From Schistosoma haematobium (taxonomy: Eukaryota > Platyhelminthes > Trematoda > Strigeidida > Schistosomatidae), in contig NC_067198.1 of NCBI RefSeq assembly GCF_000699445.3, positions 22,331,536-22,395,535 on the forward strand: a DNA stretch of 64,000 bases, given 5' to 3'. Position numbers and translations under genes: made by a program. Below the pieces are notes generated by a model, which had not been told where the DNA came from, made no database searches, and saw only the letters and a program-made list of their open reading frames with translations. Of this stretch, positions 39,198 to 53,100 are shown one piece after another. Every line of letters begins with the position of its first letter. Within the stretch, counting starts at the first letter, position 1.

Positions 39198-42100
39198 GAG
39201 TATTACCTGGGATTTTTCACCAACAGTTTCTGAATAAAATCTTTAGCTAGATCACTAACATTTTGTATTTCCTCTCTTGAATAATCAACAATACAATCGA
39301 GAATATTTTGAAATGTTTCAAGTTGTGTATCTCCAGCAAACGGTGAAATACCGGTCAATCTGTATTTTAAAAAATAGAGCGAAAGAGAAAGGAGAACAAA
39401 ATATGTCAATAACAGTGACAAGGTAAAATAAATGACTATGAAAAGAAATATTGTTCAATGAACCAACATGAGAAAGTGAATATAGTCTTTTTTTCTATCA
39501 TTACGAAAATACATGGTTGGGATACGTGATGAAAAATTGATTTTAACCTAACCTTTTCATTTCATATAAAACTTGTCTATGGTAAATACTTAGATTTGTT
39601 GAAGGATTATTCATATAACAACTCAATTCCCAATCTACGACTACGTGTGTTCAAAAATAATATGTACTTATGCTAACCCTAACCTGGCAAAAAATAGACT
39701 TATTATCCAAAGTGATGTGATTCATATTGTTTTCATAATCTTCAGATTTGTCAAATCTGACCTTTATTTTTCAGATAATATTGTTCAAAATGCGTTGTGC
39801 CCATATGTAACATAGTTCTGATAAACTTTGTCTTTTCATTATCTTGTCTAACTTTATCAAAGGAACTAACTTATATGAATATTCATCAAAATATGAGCAA
39901 ATAATTTATCATAGATTAGGGTCCCCAGTGTAAAAAGAGATATTATACATAAAAATCACATTTAAAATAATCTCAGCAATTGAAATCTAATCTCTTAAAG
40001 ATCCCCGTCATATTAAAAGACTAGTATTTGAACGAAGAATATTCTTTTCGATAAATTCTCTTCAGGTTCTACAATTATATATCCCAATTATTAATCCAAA
40101 AATGGCCAGGTTAAGGGAAAAATACATCGTTTAAAGTATGTGAATTTGGGATTGTGATAAACAAAATAACAACAACAACCTGTATTAACAATAAAATTGG
40201 TAATGTTGATATGACTCATATAGAATGTTAACTTGAATCTGCATATATGTTAAGTGAAATTTTGAGATCCATGATCAGAATAAATATGGGTCAAATAGGG
40301 TGAAAGAGAAATAATAGTGCAATTACGATCCGATCAAATAAGTAAGACGTAATGCGGAGGGATGAATGCGAAGTGAATGAATCATGTATAGGGGAGATTA
40401 ATAATGATGTTTAACCAATAATACGAATAATAATAATAAAACAAAGATTTATGAATAAAGATAACAGAGACAATTACAATTGACCACGAAAGGTCATGGT
40501 CAAATGAGGTCATTTAATAGTTAAGATTACGATCGATTAACTGGCCTTGATGTTGGCCAGGGGAGGAGTTGTTGAATATATTTCTTCTGTACGCATAGCT
40601 CCGGTTTCTTCATCCGGAGGGCTACTCCTTCAGATTCAAGTTAACATTCTATATGAGTCATATCAACATTACCAATTTTATTGTTAATACAGGTTGTTGT
40701 TGTTATTTTGTTTATCACAATCCCAAATTCACATACTTTAAACGATGTATTTTTCCCTTAACCTGGCCATTTTTCGGATTATTAATTTGGATAGATAATT
40801 GTAGAACATGAAGACAATTAATTGAAAAGAATATTCTTCGTTCAAATGCTAGTCTTTTAATTGAAATTTGGATTATTACAAAGTTCCCCCCCCACCGAAC
40901 TGGTCTGAGCATTTTTAGGGTAATAATCAAAATTATCAAATAATATATAGACACACGATGAAACAATGAAAGTAATAACTAGTATTCTTTAAAACAAAAG
41001 ATGGAAACAAGAATTTCTACAAATGATGCGACCATATATATATATATATATGCAAGAAATAAGTTAAAAGTGAATATGCATACCAACAGAAGAAATGAAA
41101 CAAAATAATAATAATGTGACAGAGTAACAACAAGAAAAGAAACGATGAAACCCATCATGACATTTTTTATAAAATAAAACGAGGGAAATAGAAACAACGA
41201 TGAATAATAAATCTCAATAGATAAAAGAAGCATATAATATAACGTAATGTAAAAAACAACAACAGTATATTGCATCAATTCCAAAATGAATGTTTATTAC
41301 CGTCATCAAGAATACTTTTTTGAAAGGTAATAAAACGTCACAAGTGTATCTTATACACGAGATTATCATATTTATATATTTCAATAGGAATTAGTTACAT
41401 AATCCATTGTCATTCATACGAATTTATCAATCACGTTGAATATTTTGGAGATTCTTAAGAAGATAAAATTAACTATAAATTAACGTGTTATTTACAAAAT
41501 GTTCACTATGTGTATCAACAATATGGATTCCGGAAACAAATTAATTAATTAATTAAGACTTAAACAAATGGTATTATGCAACTTTCTATACTAATATTTG
41601 AATGAATTATACCCAGAAAATGAATGAACTCGAAGGCATTTAAACAACCTAGTTGAAACCAACGATAATGAGTACTATATTAAACAATTCGGTAAAATAA
41701 GATTAGTAAGGAATATGTCGTTAGATTGCTGACAGACACTGTTACAATATTTAGGCATGACAACAACTCGTAGAAAAGTGGTAATAAGAATTATTATATC
41801 TCTAATATCAAGTCAAAATATCTACATTTCTAATACCTTAACCTATTACAATTACTATTAGGACATGGTTGGATTTTCAGAAATGAAACTTAATGGAAAT
41901 ATTTTACAATAATTATTGATTGTAGCTAATATGTGATAATCGTAAATTATTTATGTTTTCCTAGGATGAATCAACGTTAGTTTTAAATCCGATCATAGGG
42001 ATATTCTCAATATATTCTCATATTTCTATCAATGTTACAGTTACAGTGATATGACGAAGAAAGTATTAAGCCTTATAGTTAGGCATCAGTCCGATCGAAA

Positions 42101-45100
42101 AAGGAATAGACTATGGTTGACATAAATGACTTGCAGTCATGTTTATTCTTGTTCTCAATGTTTTGTATTTCAGTGTGTTATTTTTCTTAAGGAAAATTCT
42201 ATTGTACAGACAGGTGTATTATCTTCCGGTATCAATTTAGTTGGGGACTGATAGCGATGATTTGATTTTTTGAAGCAGCTATTACTCGGTAACATACTAT
42301 CAATCCATTTTATCTATCGACCAGTACTGAATTCATTCATTTTAATAATGCAAAACTCATTCAATATTCATCATAAAATCGTAGCGCACAACAAATACGT
42401 ACAAAGCTAAACACACTAAATTTCGAAGCAGAAAAAATCAGACTTTTATTCTTCATAATGATCTACTTTTGTAGACAAGGAAGCTAGTATTAAGAAGATT
42501 AATAAAAACATATGTATGACAAGAATTATGATGTTTGCATGCAATAATAAAATAATGTAAAGTGTTTTGATGACAGAAAAAAAGAAGGGACTTTTCTATT
42601 TAAAAGCTTCTATGAATGTCAGGTGTCATTACCAAAGATTAATTAGATATTCGCGAATAAATTGAGCATTGGATATATTTAAATTATAACTATAATGTCC
42701 CATTGAGTAGAAAATGAAATTTCTGACGTTTCATGACAAATTAGGTTGATGAAAGTTTAAATAGTCCAGTAGGACACAAATTAGAATGAATTTAATACAA
42801 TCAAAATTGAAATATGTTTGATCATATTATTTCGGTTAAATTTGGTCTGCATGTATTTTTTCTTTCTGTTTGTTAATAGATATGAATGAATTGAAATTTT
42901 GAGAAAAAAAATCTCATCAATTTCATCAACTGCTCACTCTAGAAATAAAAAAAGGTTGCTGTTCAAAAACTCGGCGTGACTATAATTTATGGACGAACAA
43001 ATTTGAAGCGTCTGAGGGATTTCAAGGCCACGGCGCCAATTTCAGTACCTGGTGCTCAGGTGAGATCGGTTCACAGCGGATTTCAGAAAAAAACGTGATA
43101 ATTGACTGGTTACAACAAATGGGACTACTAAGAAGTTACTTTATTTGTGATTGTGATAATCAAATGACTTGCGGACCTTGTGCAGACTACCGTAATGATG
43201 TTGTCTTTCAATGTAACATGTATTGAAGGAAAAAGTCTGCTAGAATAGGATTTTTCGCTCGATCCAGATTGAGACTATGGCAAACTTTGACAATTGTTGA
43301 ACACTGGATAAAAAAACACAAGTAACACTGGCTACAGCCGGGTACTATAATATATACAGATGATTGGAGTGCGTATAGATGCATATATAGACTTGGTTAT
43401 GTGCATCGTATCGCTATCCATAAGCGGAACTTTGTGAACTCAACCACCGGACTGTACACAAACAGTACTGAGGCTATGTGGTCGAGGTTGAAAGAGTTTT
43501 TCCCACCTTATCGTGGCTCTAGATGCAGACTGTTATGGAGCCATATTGATGAGTCCCTCTACCATGTGCATTAGGATTTTAGAAACTCTGAACCTCTTTC
43601 AAACCTTGACAAATTTTTTAACCATGTAAAAGAAGTGTGCCCACTTTAATTCTTTGGTTTTGCATAATATATTTTTATTCCATATTAACTGTTTTTGTAT
43701 TGGCTAATTTTTCTCAAGGTCACTAAAGAGTAGTTCAAAGGTCGTCGATAAATTATAGTCTCGCCTCATTTTTCGAGGACCCTTCCAAAAATAAAAAAAT
43801 TACACTTAACTAGGAGACTTAGCAGCACAGGATAACAAATTATAATCTGTGACAGCGAAACTCAATGTAAAAACTGTACAAACTATTGTCATGAAATTTA
43901 GAGCATTTCAAACCTATTTCTCTGACGACTTTAAAAAATTTCCAACTTTAAGCGGTTTACTTCTTACAATTCTGTTTTTATTGTTAAGTCCAGAGAAATC
44001 AGACTATTCAGCTGTTTAGTCAACTCAAGTGTTGCTAGAGCAATGTGTACAGACGATTTACCAAGATTCTCTTTGCTAGCAATTATTTGGACAGTGGATC
44101 GAGTGTTGTAAAACACAACAGACCATATAAATTTGGTTTTTATTAATCGACTGTTATACAGACTTTACGTTATCCTCAATTTTCATATTTATCACTAAAA
44201 CGCTCTAAAAACTTAAAAGTAGCTATTTTTTCTAACCTATTATCTCTATAAACAGCTCTTAAAATCTAATGGAATTCCTAAGAGTTTTTATAAATTTCCA
44301 CCTTTATTAGCTTAGCCCATTCATTTTCTAGCCAGAATGCATACATACATTTTCAATGTATCCATTTATGGAAAACAATAATGACAAGACATATGCATGA
44401 GGCAAAAGATTAGCCTTAATACATTTTACGTGATATCCCATATATATATATATAGGATATGCATATGCGAAATATTAACAGGTGCTGTGATGATATCAGG
44501 GTCATGAAATTCTTGAGGGTGAAAACTAAAAGAATCGGTAATTAAACTTTAAATAAATATAAAAAAATGCACACTTCATTTATTTGGTCTTTATTATGGA
44601 AACAAATAAATTATAGATTTTTCAAATAATTCTGGAAAAGAAAAATCTATCAAAGCTTCAAATTCGATGGGATTTTAATAAAAAATAATTATTATTAGAA
44701 TGGGGGTTTGTGGAAATTATAGTAATTTTAGTAGTTGAATTCATGAGTGGAGTCCAGTCCATGTCGAGCAGATACAGGCAACTGCATCAGACAATAGATA
44801 AATGGTTGCTCAAGATCATGGATCGATTGAAGTTAGACATAAACACCGTTGAATGCCGGCTCAGTGGTCTGGAGGTTAAGCGTTCGCTCACAAAACCGAA
44901 GGCCCTGGGTTCGAGTCCAGCATGCGAGATCATGGGGGCGCACTGCTGATAAGTCCAACAGTAGGAAGAAACGGCCGTCCAGTGCTTCCAGGTTTTCAAT
45001 GGTGGTCCACTTATGAATTCAACTATTAAAAATAATTAGACATATACACATAAATAAATACGGACTGAGTTTATATATGAGAAAAATTGGCAGAAATATA

Positions 45101-47117
45101 AGTATTTATCATTAACCAATGGATAGTAAGTTAAGAGGTTGATTCATTCTTTTAAACGAATATAATTATTGAATTTGTTAGCTAGAACCGTGAAACAGTT
45201 TGAACTAACAGTTCCTAGTGTCATAGATTATAAACTTGTAGAATAGTGCCAGAAAAGTTTTATTTTCTATATGAGTCGATATTGATCGTTTAAAACGATG
45301 AACAAATAGACATAACAATCGTACTGACAACACAGTTTACAGTATCTATACATATGCAACTGAATTGAGCTGATTTTATTCTGCCAAATGATTAAAGGAA
45401 AATGATGAATATTTGAACAGTGTTGTTCATTGTGACTTCAGTTTTACTGCTTAACTACAGGTGTATGTATGTCATGCATTAGACTTAACGACTGTTTTTT
45501 TTAACTTATGTTATTATATGAAAAAAATCAACCCCATAGTAAATTAACATGCAAAAACTATTTGACTAAATAGTAATGGCGTGTACACTAGTGACAAATT
45601 CCGAGATGGCATTGAGGTAATTATCAGCCGATGAGACCGAACTATAATCCTGGTATCTAGTGAGTGAATTGAAGTTGAAAACAAGGAGCAATAGATTTTA
45701 ACTTGATGGTCTGAACGCTTCTTTTTTCCCCACGAAATTTGGCAGCCATGTTGAAGAACCCCAAGCGCAGACGAAAAAGCCATCCAGTGCTTCGGTGAAT
45801 TCAGTAGGATCTTAAATGACATTAATTTATGATGATCATAATCTTTTGATCATTATTAACTATCGGTGAGAATTATGAATAAAAGAATGAAATTTTTTGA
45901 TAGATGAAAACAAAACAAAAGAAAAGAACACAGTTCTGAATAAACATAATTTGTTTATTTGTAATATATGTTGAAGTCGTTAAGTGTAAACTAATTATTA
46001 TTTGTGATAAATCTCAAATAAAAGAATGGAAAAATTCGACTTCGTTAATTACATACATATGCCAACAAAACTGGAAAAGTAATACTGTGGTGCATGCTAC
46101 TTATATTGACATAAGTAGTATATGGTGTTAGTCATGAACAGAAGGTCTGGCAGCAGAGAGACAACAGGATCGAACAGTAAAGAATGGAAACAGGATGCAA
46201 TTTGTATGAAAATGCAAGAACAATGAAGTCTGAGTCATTTTGCGACAATTGATGGACATTTTGCAAATTAAGCATTTACTATATGATTGGTAGATTTTAT
46301 TCACAAGTCCTGTAATTTTGTGTCTAATACACTCGATTGTCCCCACCCGTGTTCTGTTCACCACAATACTGTTACTCAGAAACAGAAATTTCCCCTAGAA
46401 ATTATCTATGGTTTTCCAAAAAGTATCACTTCATATTACTTTTTACAAATGTGTTTGATTTCAAACTATATGTTGATTGTGATTTACAACACGATTTACT
46501 GTTATTTAATTCTTAAGTACGGGTAGTTTTTACAAAGGTTTGTGATTGATTAAATTTAATCTAGCTGAAATGAAAGCAATGAAATCATAATATCACGGAG
46601 TTTTAAAAAATTCAAAGCGTTTTTTTTCAACGAACAAACTAAATATAGATAAAAGGAATATAATAAATAGTGTTTCATGACAATTAACCAAATTACTGAT
46701 TCAGTAATAATAATGGCAGTAGTCATAATAAACTCATTCATCAGGTACCTGGATATGAGTTGCACCTTAGGTGTGAGGACTGGTGATACAACTCGATTTC
46801 TCAAACAGAATTAGGTCAATATAGGTTCGAATCTGGGAATCGGTAGCTGAAAGTCGAACGCCTAGATCATTAAGTCATCGATTATATTGATTCAGTATCA
46901 TATCTAAAAAATATCTAGCCGGTAAGTAGGCAGACTATGGTTAGATAGAAGATACGTTAGTAACACACTGTAATTTAGGAGCATTTATATATTTAATAAA
47001 GAAATATAATTCAATTGGTAAGATAAAGGGTTATGTAACACAAAGATTTTGTCCTAAGAAAGAAAGTACATCATAAAATCAGTCACTCGGTAGTACAAAT
47101 ATGATAAAAATCGTATG

Positions 47118-47167
<50 letters not shown>

Positions 47168-50100
47168 AGAATTATCGATAAATTCCTGAAGTCTAGCTAT
47201 AAGAAGAGATAAGGTAGAAAAAGTGAATGTAATGTGACATATATATCACTTTTTCCTTTCAACTGACGTTTTTTAGTTTACTGTAAAATATTTTGTCAAC
47301 TAATATACCTACAACTTGGCTGGAAAATATTTACCTTTTCGACTATAGACATAAATATTCTGTTAATTAAGAAATTATGAAGTTATTAGGATTTATAATA
47401 ATAATTTATGTCTTGGTTGTTGTGATGATGAACAGAATATATATAGATAGATAGATGATGCGTAATAATACGATGTGGCCGTCCGATAAATAGGGACGAA
47501 AATGCATCATTCATCTGAGCTCCCAATTACTTCCCTCACACACCAAGGAATTTGTGATCTGAATCAGGCTTTTCATCCATATCAGATATAGCTTCAGTCC
47601 ATAAAGCCATCGAATGTTGGTAGGCGCAGACTATCTAATCGGGGTTCTTGAGATAACAGCACCGGTGGTTAGAAGCTTAGATTTATATAATCCAGAATCG
47701 TTCACAATAGTTCACTCTTTACTTTCCTCTTGAACTTGAGTTCCAATATAGCACGATACATACTTTTCCATTTTGTCTCTTCGTACCATATTCCCAATGT
47801 TTAGTCTTTTATAATGTGATTGCTATTACATTATTTCGATCTTTATTTCTGTTAATCTTGTTAATTTTATTTCTTTGTGCTAATAAGATTTGGAGAATGT
47901 AACCAATGAACACATGTCAGACTGTACATTGATGATAATTGATTGGATTAAAAAGCACAATTGATATTGTGAGCAAACTTAAATGTTTAAAACACTTGGG
48001 TTCTAATCACGGGATAAAATACATATATTTTAATTGTTGTAGAATAGAATCTGAGATAAGGACAGGAACCATCTGTTCTGTTCTTTCAATATAAGTGCTT
48101 CAGCACACACGTGTTAGCCGGTAAATGTAATGTGAAGTAAAGTTAAGTGAGAAATGTCTGCTTTTGCCCGTCTCAATAGGGAGTTTGTTTGACACAATAA
48201 GACCAGTTTAACAGTTGGATATTTTTTCACCGCAGTATTTAGTCTAAATCAATTATACAAGCTCATTCATCACTCTTGAATCAAAGTCGTATTAAACTCC
48301 AGTCTTCTCAAGTTGAAAGGGTAGAAAAGATAATTCTTGTTCGCTTTTCAGATTACATTATATAACAAATGGCACTAAAAGATTAAAATAACATTGACAG
48401 CGCGATTTCTCGTCCTCTGGTTGATATTTCAAAATGTTTTAAAATAATCTTTACCTAAACAAATTCAAGTTTATTATATCTCGCCAAGGCCATCACTACT
48501 GAAAGATTGAAATCAAAATTATGCATCCAAAAAAACATTTCTAAATATGGTACTGCCTAGGTAACTCTTATTTTCCAACATGGAATTGCGTAATATCTTA
48601 TTTCTTGTTTATATTATAGAACCTTTTTCTTCATTCTTAAGTCATTTTTCCAAATTTTACTCTGTTAATTTGTTATTACATAACTTGACATCAATTTTAA
48701 TTTGTTTTAGAAACTTGTTGCCAAGTGTTTTAAAAATTTTTCTTCTGAAACTTTCACACAAGTTAATATTGAATACTTTCTTAATTCTTCCATGTATATT
48801 GCCCTTATTAACTTTTATATGATTTAAAATATGTACATTTATTTTACATTTTTGTTGTTGTTATTGTTGTTGTTGGTAAGTTGTATGCAATTGAAGAGAA
48901 ATCACAAAATAAATGAAAAAATCTTATTCGATTAAATTTATTATTGTTGCTTTAATAGAGATTCAGTATTGGATTTGTACATAAAATCGATTATAACGGT
49001 TATATAATTGTAATGATTTAAAAAATTTTTTAGAACGATTTTACCCGATATTTGAACATCCGAGTAATAACAGTTATCAACATTCATAAACTTTAAATTC
49101 AATGGTTAGTCGAATATCCTTTTAGATAAATTCTATAGTGACAATTAAGAATTTCATGGAAATACGTTTTAGTAAGTGAGGTGATAGGGGTTAAATTAAC
49201 TCGCTTTAGAAACCCGTTTAAACTTACTGAAATTTAGAATTATTTAGAGTAAACATCTTTAGGATTCATATAATAAAAAGAGATGAAACCAAATGGTGGA
49301 GACCAGAATATTTATATCACAACGCGTGATATTATGAATACATTTAATGATTTCAAGAATACCATCATGAAATTTGTGTAAATAAACCATAAATTGAACA
49401 ACATCAGAACTAGGACTAATGAATCAAAACTATTCATACCAGTACGTAGTATATACGAAATAAAGATTAATTTAATTACCAAATGTTAAACTTTCATTTT
49501 GAGTTCCATAAGTGATTAACAGTAAAAGTAATTATTTCTTTAAGCCTATTTACGTAAGCAATTACTCGTTAACTACAAGTTGTTGTCAGTATTATAAATA
49601 ACTGATCTATTATTATTACCATTACTATTATCGTGATTATACGATAATAACTGACGGAAATTGAGGTAAACAATGGTTCTGAAAAACAAAATAAGGATAT
49701 ATATTAAACAGCTTGCTACAAAATATGTTGAGGAATTAAGAATATCTTGTGATTATTGATAATGTTACCAAAAAAACGTTTTAAAGGTGAATGTAAATTC
49801 ACTGTTTCGAATATAGAATGTAGCATTTAGAATTCAAAGATAACATATTGTACCGGTAAACACAATCAAGAAGATAACTTTGATAAAATAATTTTTGACA
49901 GTTGAACTGTATTAGTTGAACACTAACATTTATGCCATAAGTATCTTCATCACAATATCATCATTATTACTTACTTTACTTACTTACGCCTAATATCATC
50001 ATTATAGACATGTATTATGATTAACTTGTACAACTCATAAGACAAGGGTAGAGTTAAAATTTATGACTACAGTTATAACAGTGCTATATCTATCTACCAA

Positions 50101-53100
50101 ATTAAACTTCCATGCTCTGAAATAACATACATTAAAACGGAACTCTAGTGAGAAATGTATTAATTGGAGAGTCAGTAAAATAATAGGATGTAGAAAGAGG
50201 AGGTTAAATGTTAAGAAAATAAAATCTCTTTTAATTAGAACAAGCTCAGGCGCAAGTTCGATAATGCAATAGGTCTCCGGAAAAAAAAAACAGTCCCACC
50301 TACTACGATACGAGTATTTTCTTTGAGTTTTTTAAGGATGAACATCCCTTGTTTTATTTCTGCTTCAAAAACGTGAATTTCTTCGGTAGACAACTTTTAA
50401 CAATAGATAATGTATATTCCTTCAAACAGACAACTTTCTATAAAATAACTGATACTACAAATAGTTTGTATACACTTTTCATTGTCCAAATGGAATAATT
50501 AATTATATTGCATGGTTTGTTTTATTTGACATCCCATTCTTACTAAGAAAAGAGAAACAGTTTATTATTTTCGTTATATGTTGAGCATATCATTTGATTT
50601 TATCAGTACATCCAAATATTCCAGTATCACTACATTCATTCATTATTTATTTAAGCATGTAAACAAAGAATGGGTATAATTGAGACATTAACAAAAAATG
50701 AAATGAAAGTTTAATTGAAGACTATATTACATTGGACCTTCTACAACACCACAATCTGATCATCGACACGCGCAAACGGAGGCTAGTAGACGGAAACACT
50801 AATTTGTCCGTTTGCGTAACTTCCTTTTCTGGTTGCAGATTATCCCCAGTCACAGTTAAGCATATGATCGACCCACTTTATCAGCCACTACTCGATAAGT
50901 ACCCTGGGATACAACAAACTCAACCGAAACTACCGTGTGTAACCAGCAATGTTACACATCACATCACGACTACAGGACCACCTGTATTCTCTAAAGCACG
51001 ACGACTAGCTCCTGAAAAGCTAAGGTTAGCGAAAAACGAATTCGATCACATGATAGATTTAGGAATCATACGACCGTCAAATAGCCCTTATGCATCTCCG
51101 TTGCACATGGTCCCTAAAAAGGACAGCAACGATTGGCGTCCAACTGGTGACTATCGGCGATTGAACGCGAAAACCATTCCCGGTCGTTACCCGTTGCCTC
51201 ACATTCACGATTTGACAGCTACCTTGAAAGGTACAACTGTTTTTTCGAAAATCGACTTGGTTAAAGCGTATAACCAAATCCCTATGGCTACTGACGACAT
51301 TCCGAAAACAGCTATCATAACTCCCTTCGGACTCTATGAATTTTTGCGAATGCCTTTCGGTCTACGAAATGCTGCTCAAACATTCCAAAGATTCATAGAC
51401 GACGTTTTTCGAGGTCTCAACTTCGTACATGCGTATGTTGACGACTGTCTAATCGCAAGTCCGGACAGAGAAACACATCTCAAGCATCTGGATCTTGTTT
51501 TCGAACGACTACAAAAACATGGCATAACTGTAAACGTTCAGAAATGCCAATTCGGAACCGACTCGTTAGACTTTCTGGGACACACTATCGATGCTCAAGG
51601 CATTCGACCTCTTAGGACCAAAGTGGTGGCCATTCTGGATTACCCAGAACCGACAAACGTCAAGCAATTACGCACGTTTAACGGCCTCGTAAGTTTCTAT
51701 AGACGTTTCATACCGAAATGCGCATTACTCATGAAACCTCTTACCGACCAACTTCGTGGAAATGCGAAATCCATTAATTTGGACGACAACGCACGAAAAG
51801 CATTCTCCACAATTAAGGAACTGATCGCTAAAGCAACAATGCTCGCACATCAGGACACCGAAGCACCCATTAGTATCGCAGTAGACGCATCCGACTCGGC
51901 AATCGGGGGAGTCCTACAACAATGGGTTAACAACTCATGGCAACCCTTGGCATTTTTCTCTAGAAGGTTGCTAGACACCGAATCGAGGTACAGCACATTC
52001 GGTAGGGAACTCCTAGCTATGTATTGTGCTGTACGACATTTTCAACACTATATCGAAGGCCGTGAATTCACTCTTTTCACGGACCATAAACCGCTCACTT
52101 TCTCGTTAAGCTCTCCTTCAGACAAGTACTCTCTCCGTGAGTCTCGACAACTGGACTACATTTCGCAGTTTACTTCAGACATTCAACACATCTCTGGAGC
52201 AAACAATGTAGTTGCAGACGCCTTATCTCGCATAACTTCCTTGAACAGTTTCCAAGGAATCGACCTTCTTAAACTCGCCCAGCTTCAAAAAGAAGACATT
52301 GATCTTCAGCACGAGTTATCGTCTACAACCACCAAGCTACGCATCAAACAGATGGGAACAGGTAAGGAAACCTTACTTTGTGACACATCTACAGGTAGGG
52401 ATCGCCCAATCGTGCCTAAACATTATCGACGCAATGTCTTCAATACATTGCACAAACTTTCTCATCCAGGTGTTCGTGCAACCATCAAGCTTATAGCAGA
52501 ACGGTATTGCTGGCCTGGCATGAATAAAGACGTGAGGGAGTGGGCACGCTCCTGTGTAAGCTGCCAAAAATCTAAGGTTATCAGACACAATAAATGTCCC
52601 CTGGGCTCGTTTAAAACTCCCGATGCTCGTTTCGACCATGTTCATCTGGATTTGGTAGGACCTTTACCAGATTCAAATGGATACTCTTATCTTTTAACCT
52701 GCGTAGACCGTTTCACTCGATGGCCAGAAGCAGTACCTATTAAGGACATCACTGCTGAAACAGTGGCCCGCACCCTCGTCGAACGATGGGTAGCGAACTT
52801 CGGCTGCCCTTCAACCATCACTACAGACCGCGGACGTCAGTTTGAATCTGATCTTTTCCGTCGTCTGACCACACTTTTAGGAACCACTCGCTTCCGAACG
52901 ACTGCCTACCACCCACAAGCAAACGGGTTGGTAGAACGTTTTCACCGACAACTAAAAGCTTCACTATCAGCTGCAAACGTTTCACAGTGGACCGACGCTC
53001 TTCCACTCGTCTTACTAGGTATCCGCAATGCAGTGAAAGCTGACATTGGATACACTGCGTCTCAACTCGTTTATGGAACGACACTTCGACTTCCAGGAGA

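Larger units (their letters stand above)
34496..39206 (-). other. Kinase intron B-C (4.7 kb)
   Basis: Holds the Sm-alpha/SINE inverted pair at 35.3-35.7 kb, a (TA)n tract, the perfect inverted repeat and a composite SINE. A less AT-rich patch at 36120-36320 is unassigned. Confidence 0.7.

Noticed and set aside
40979..41284. Minus-strand hydrophobic frame of 101 codons
   Set aside because: T/A-rich tracts and a (TA)n explain it; no splice partner in the kinase frame.
46740..46880. Stretch with GGTTCGAATCTGGG considered as another SINE
   Set aside because: Only a box-B-like sequence is clear; no box A, ribozyme or tail could be aligned.
48580..48822. Plus-strand open frame of 80 hydrophobic codons resembling a membrane protein
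   Set aside because: Hydrophobicity comes from T-rich sequence; there is no signal, partner exon or domain.
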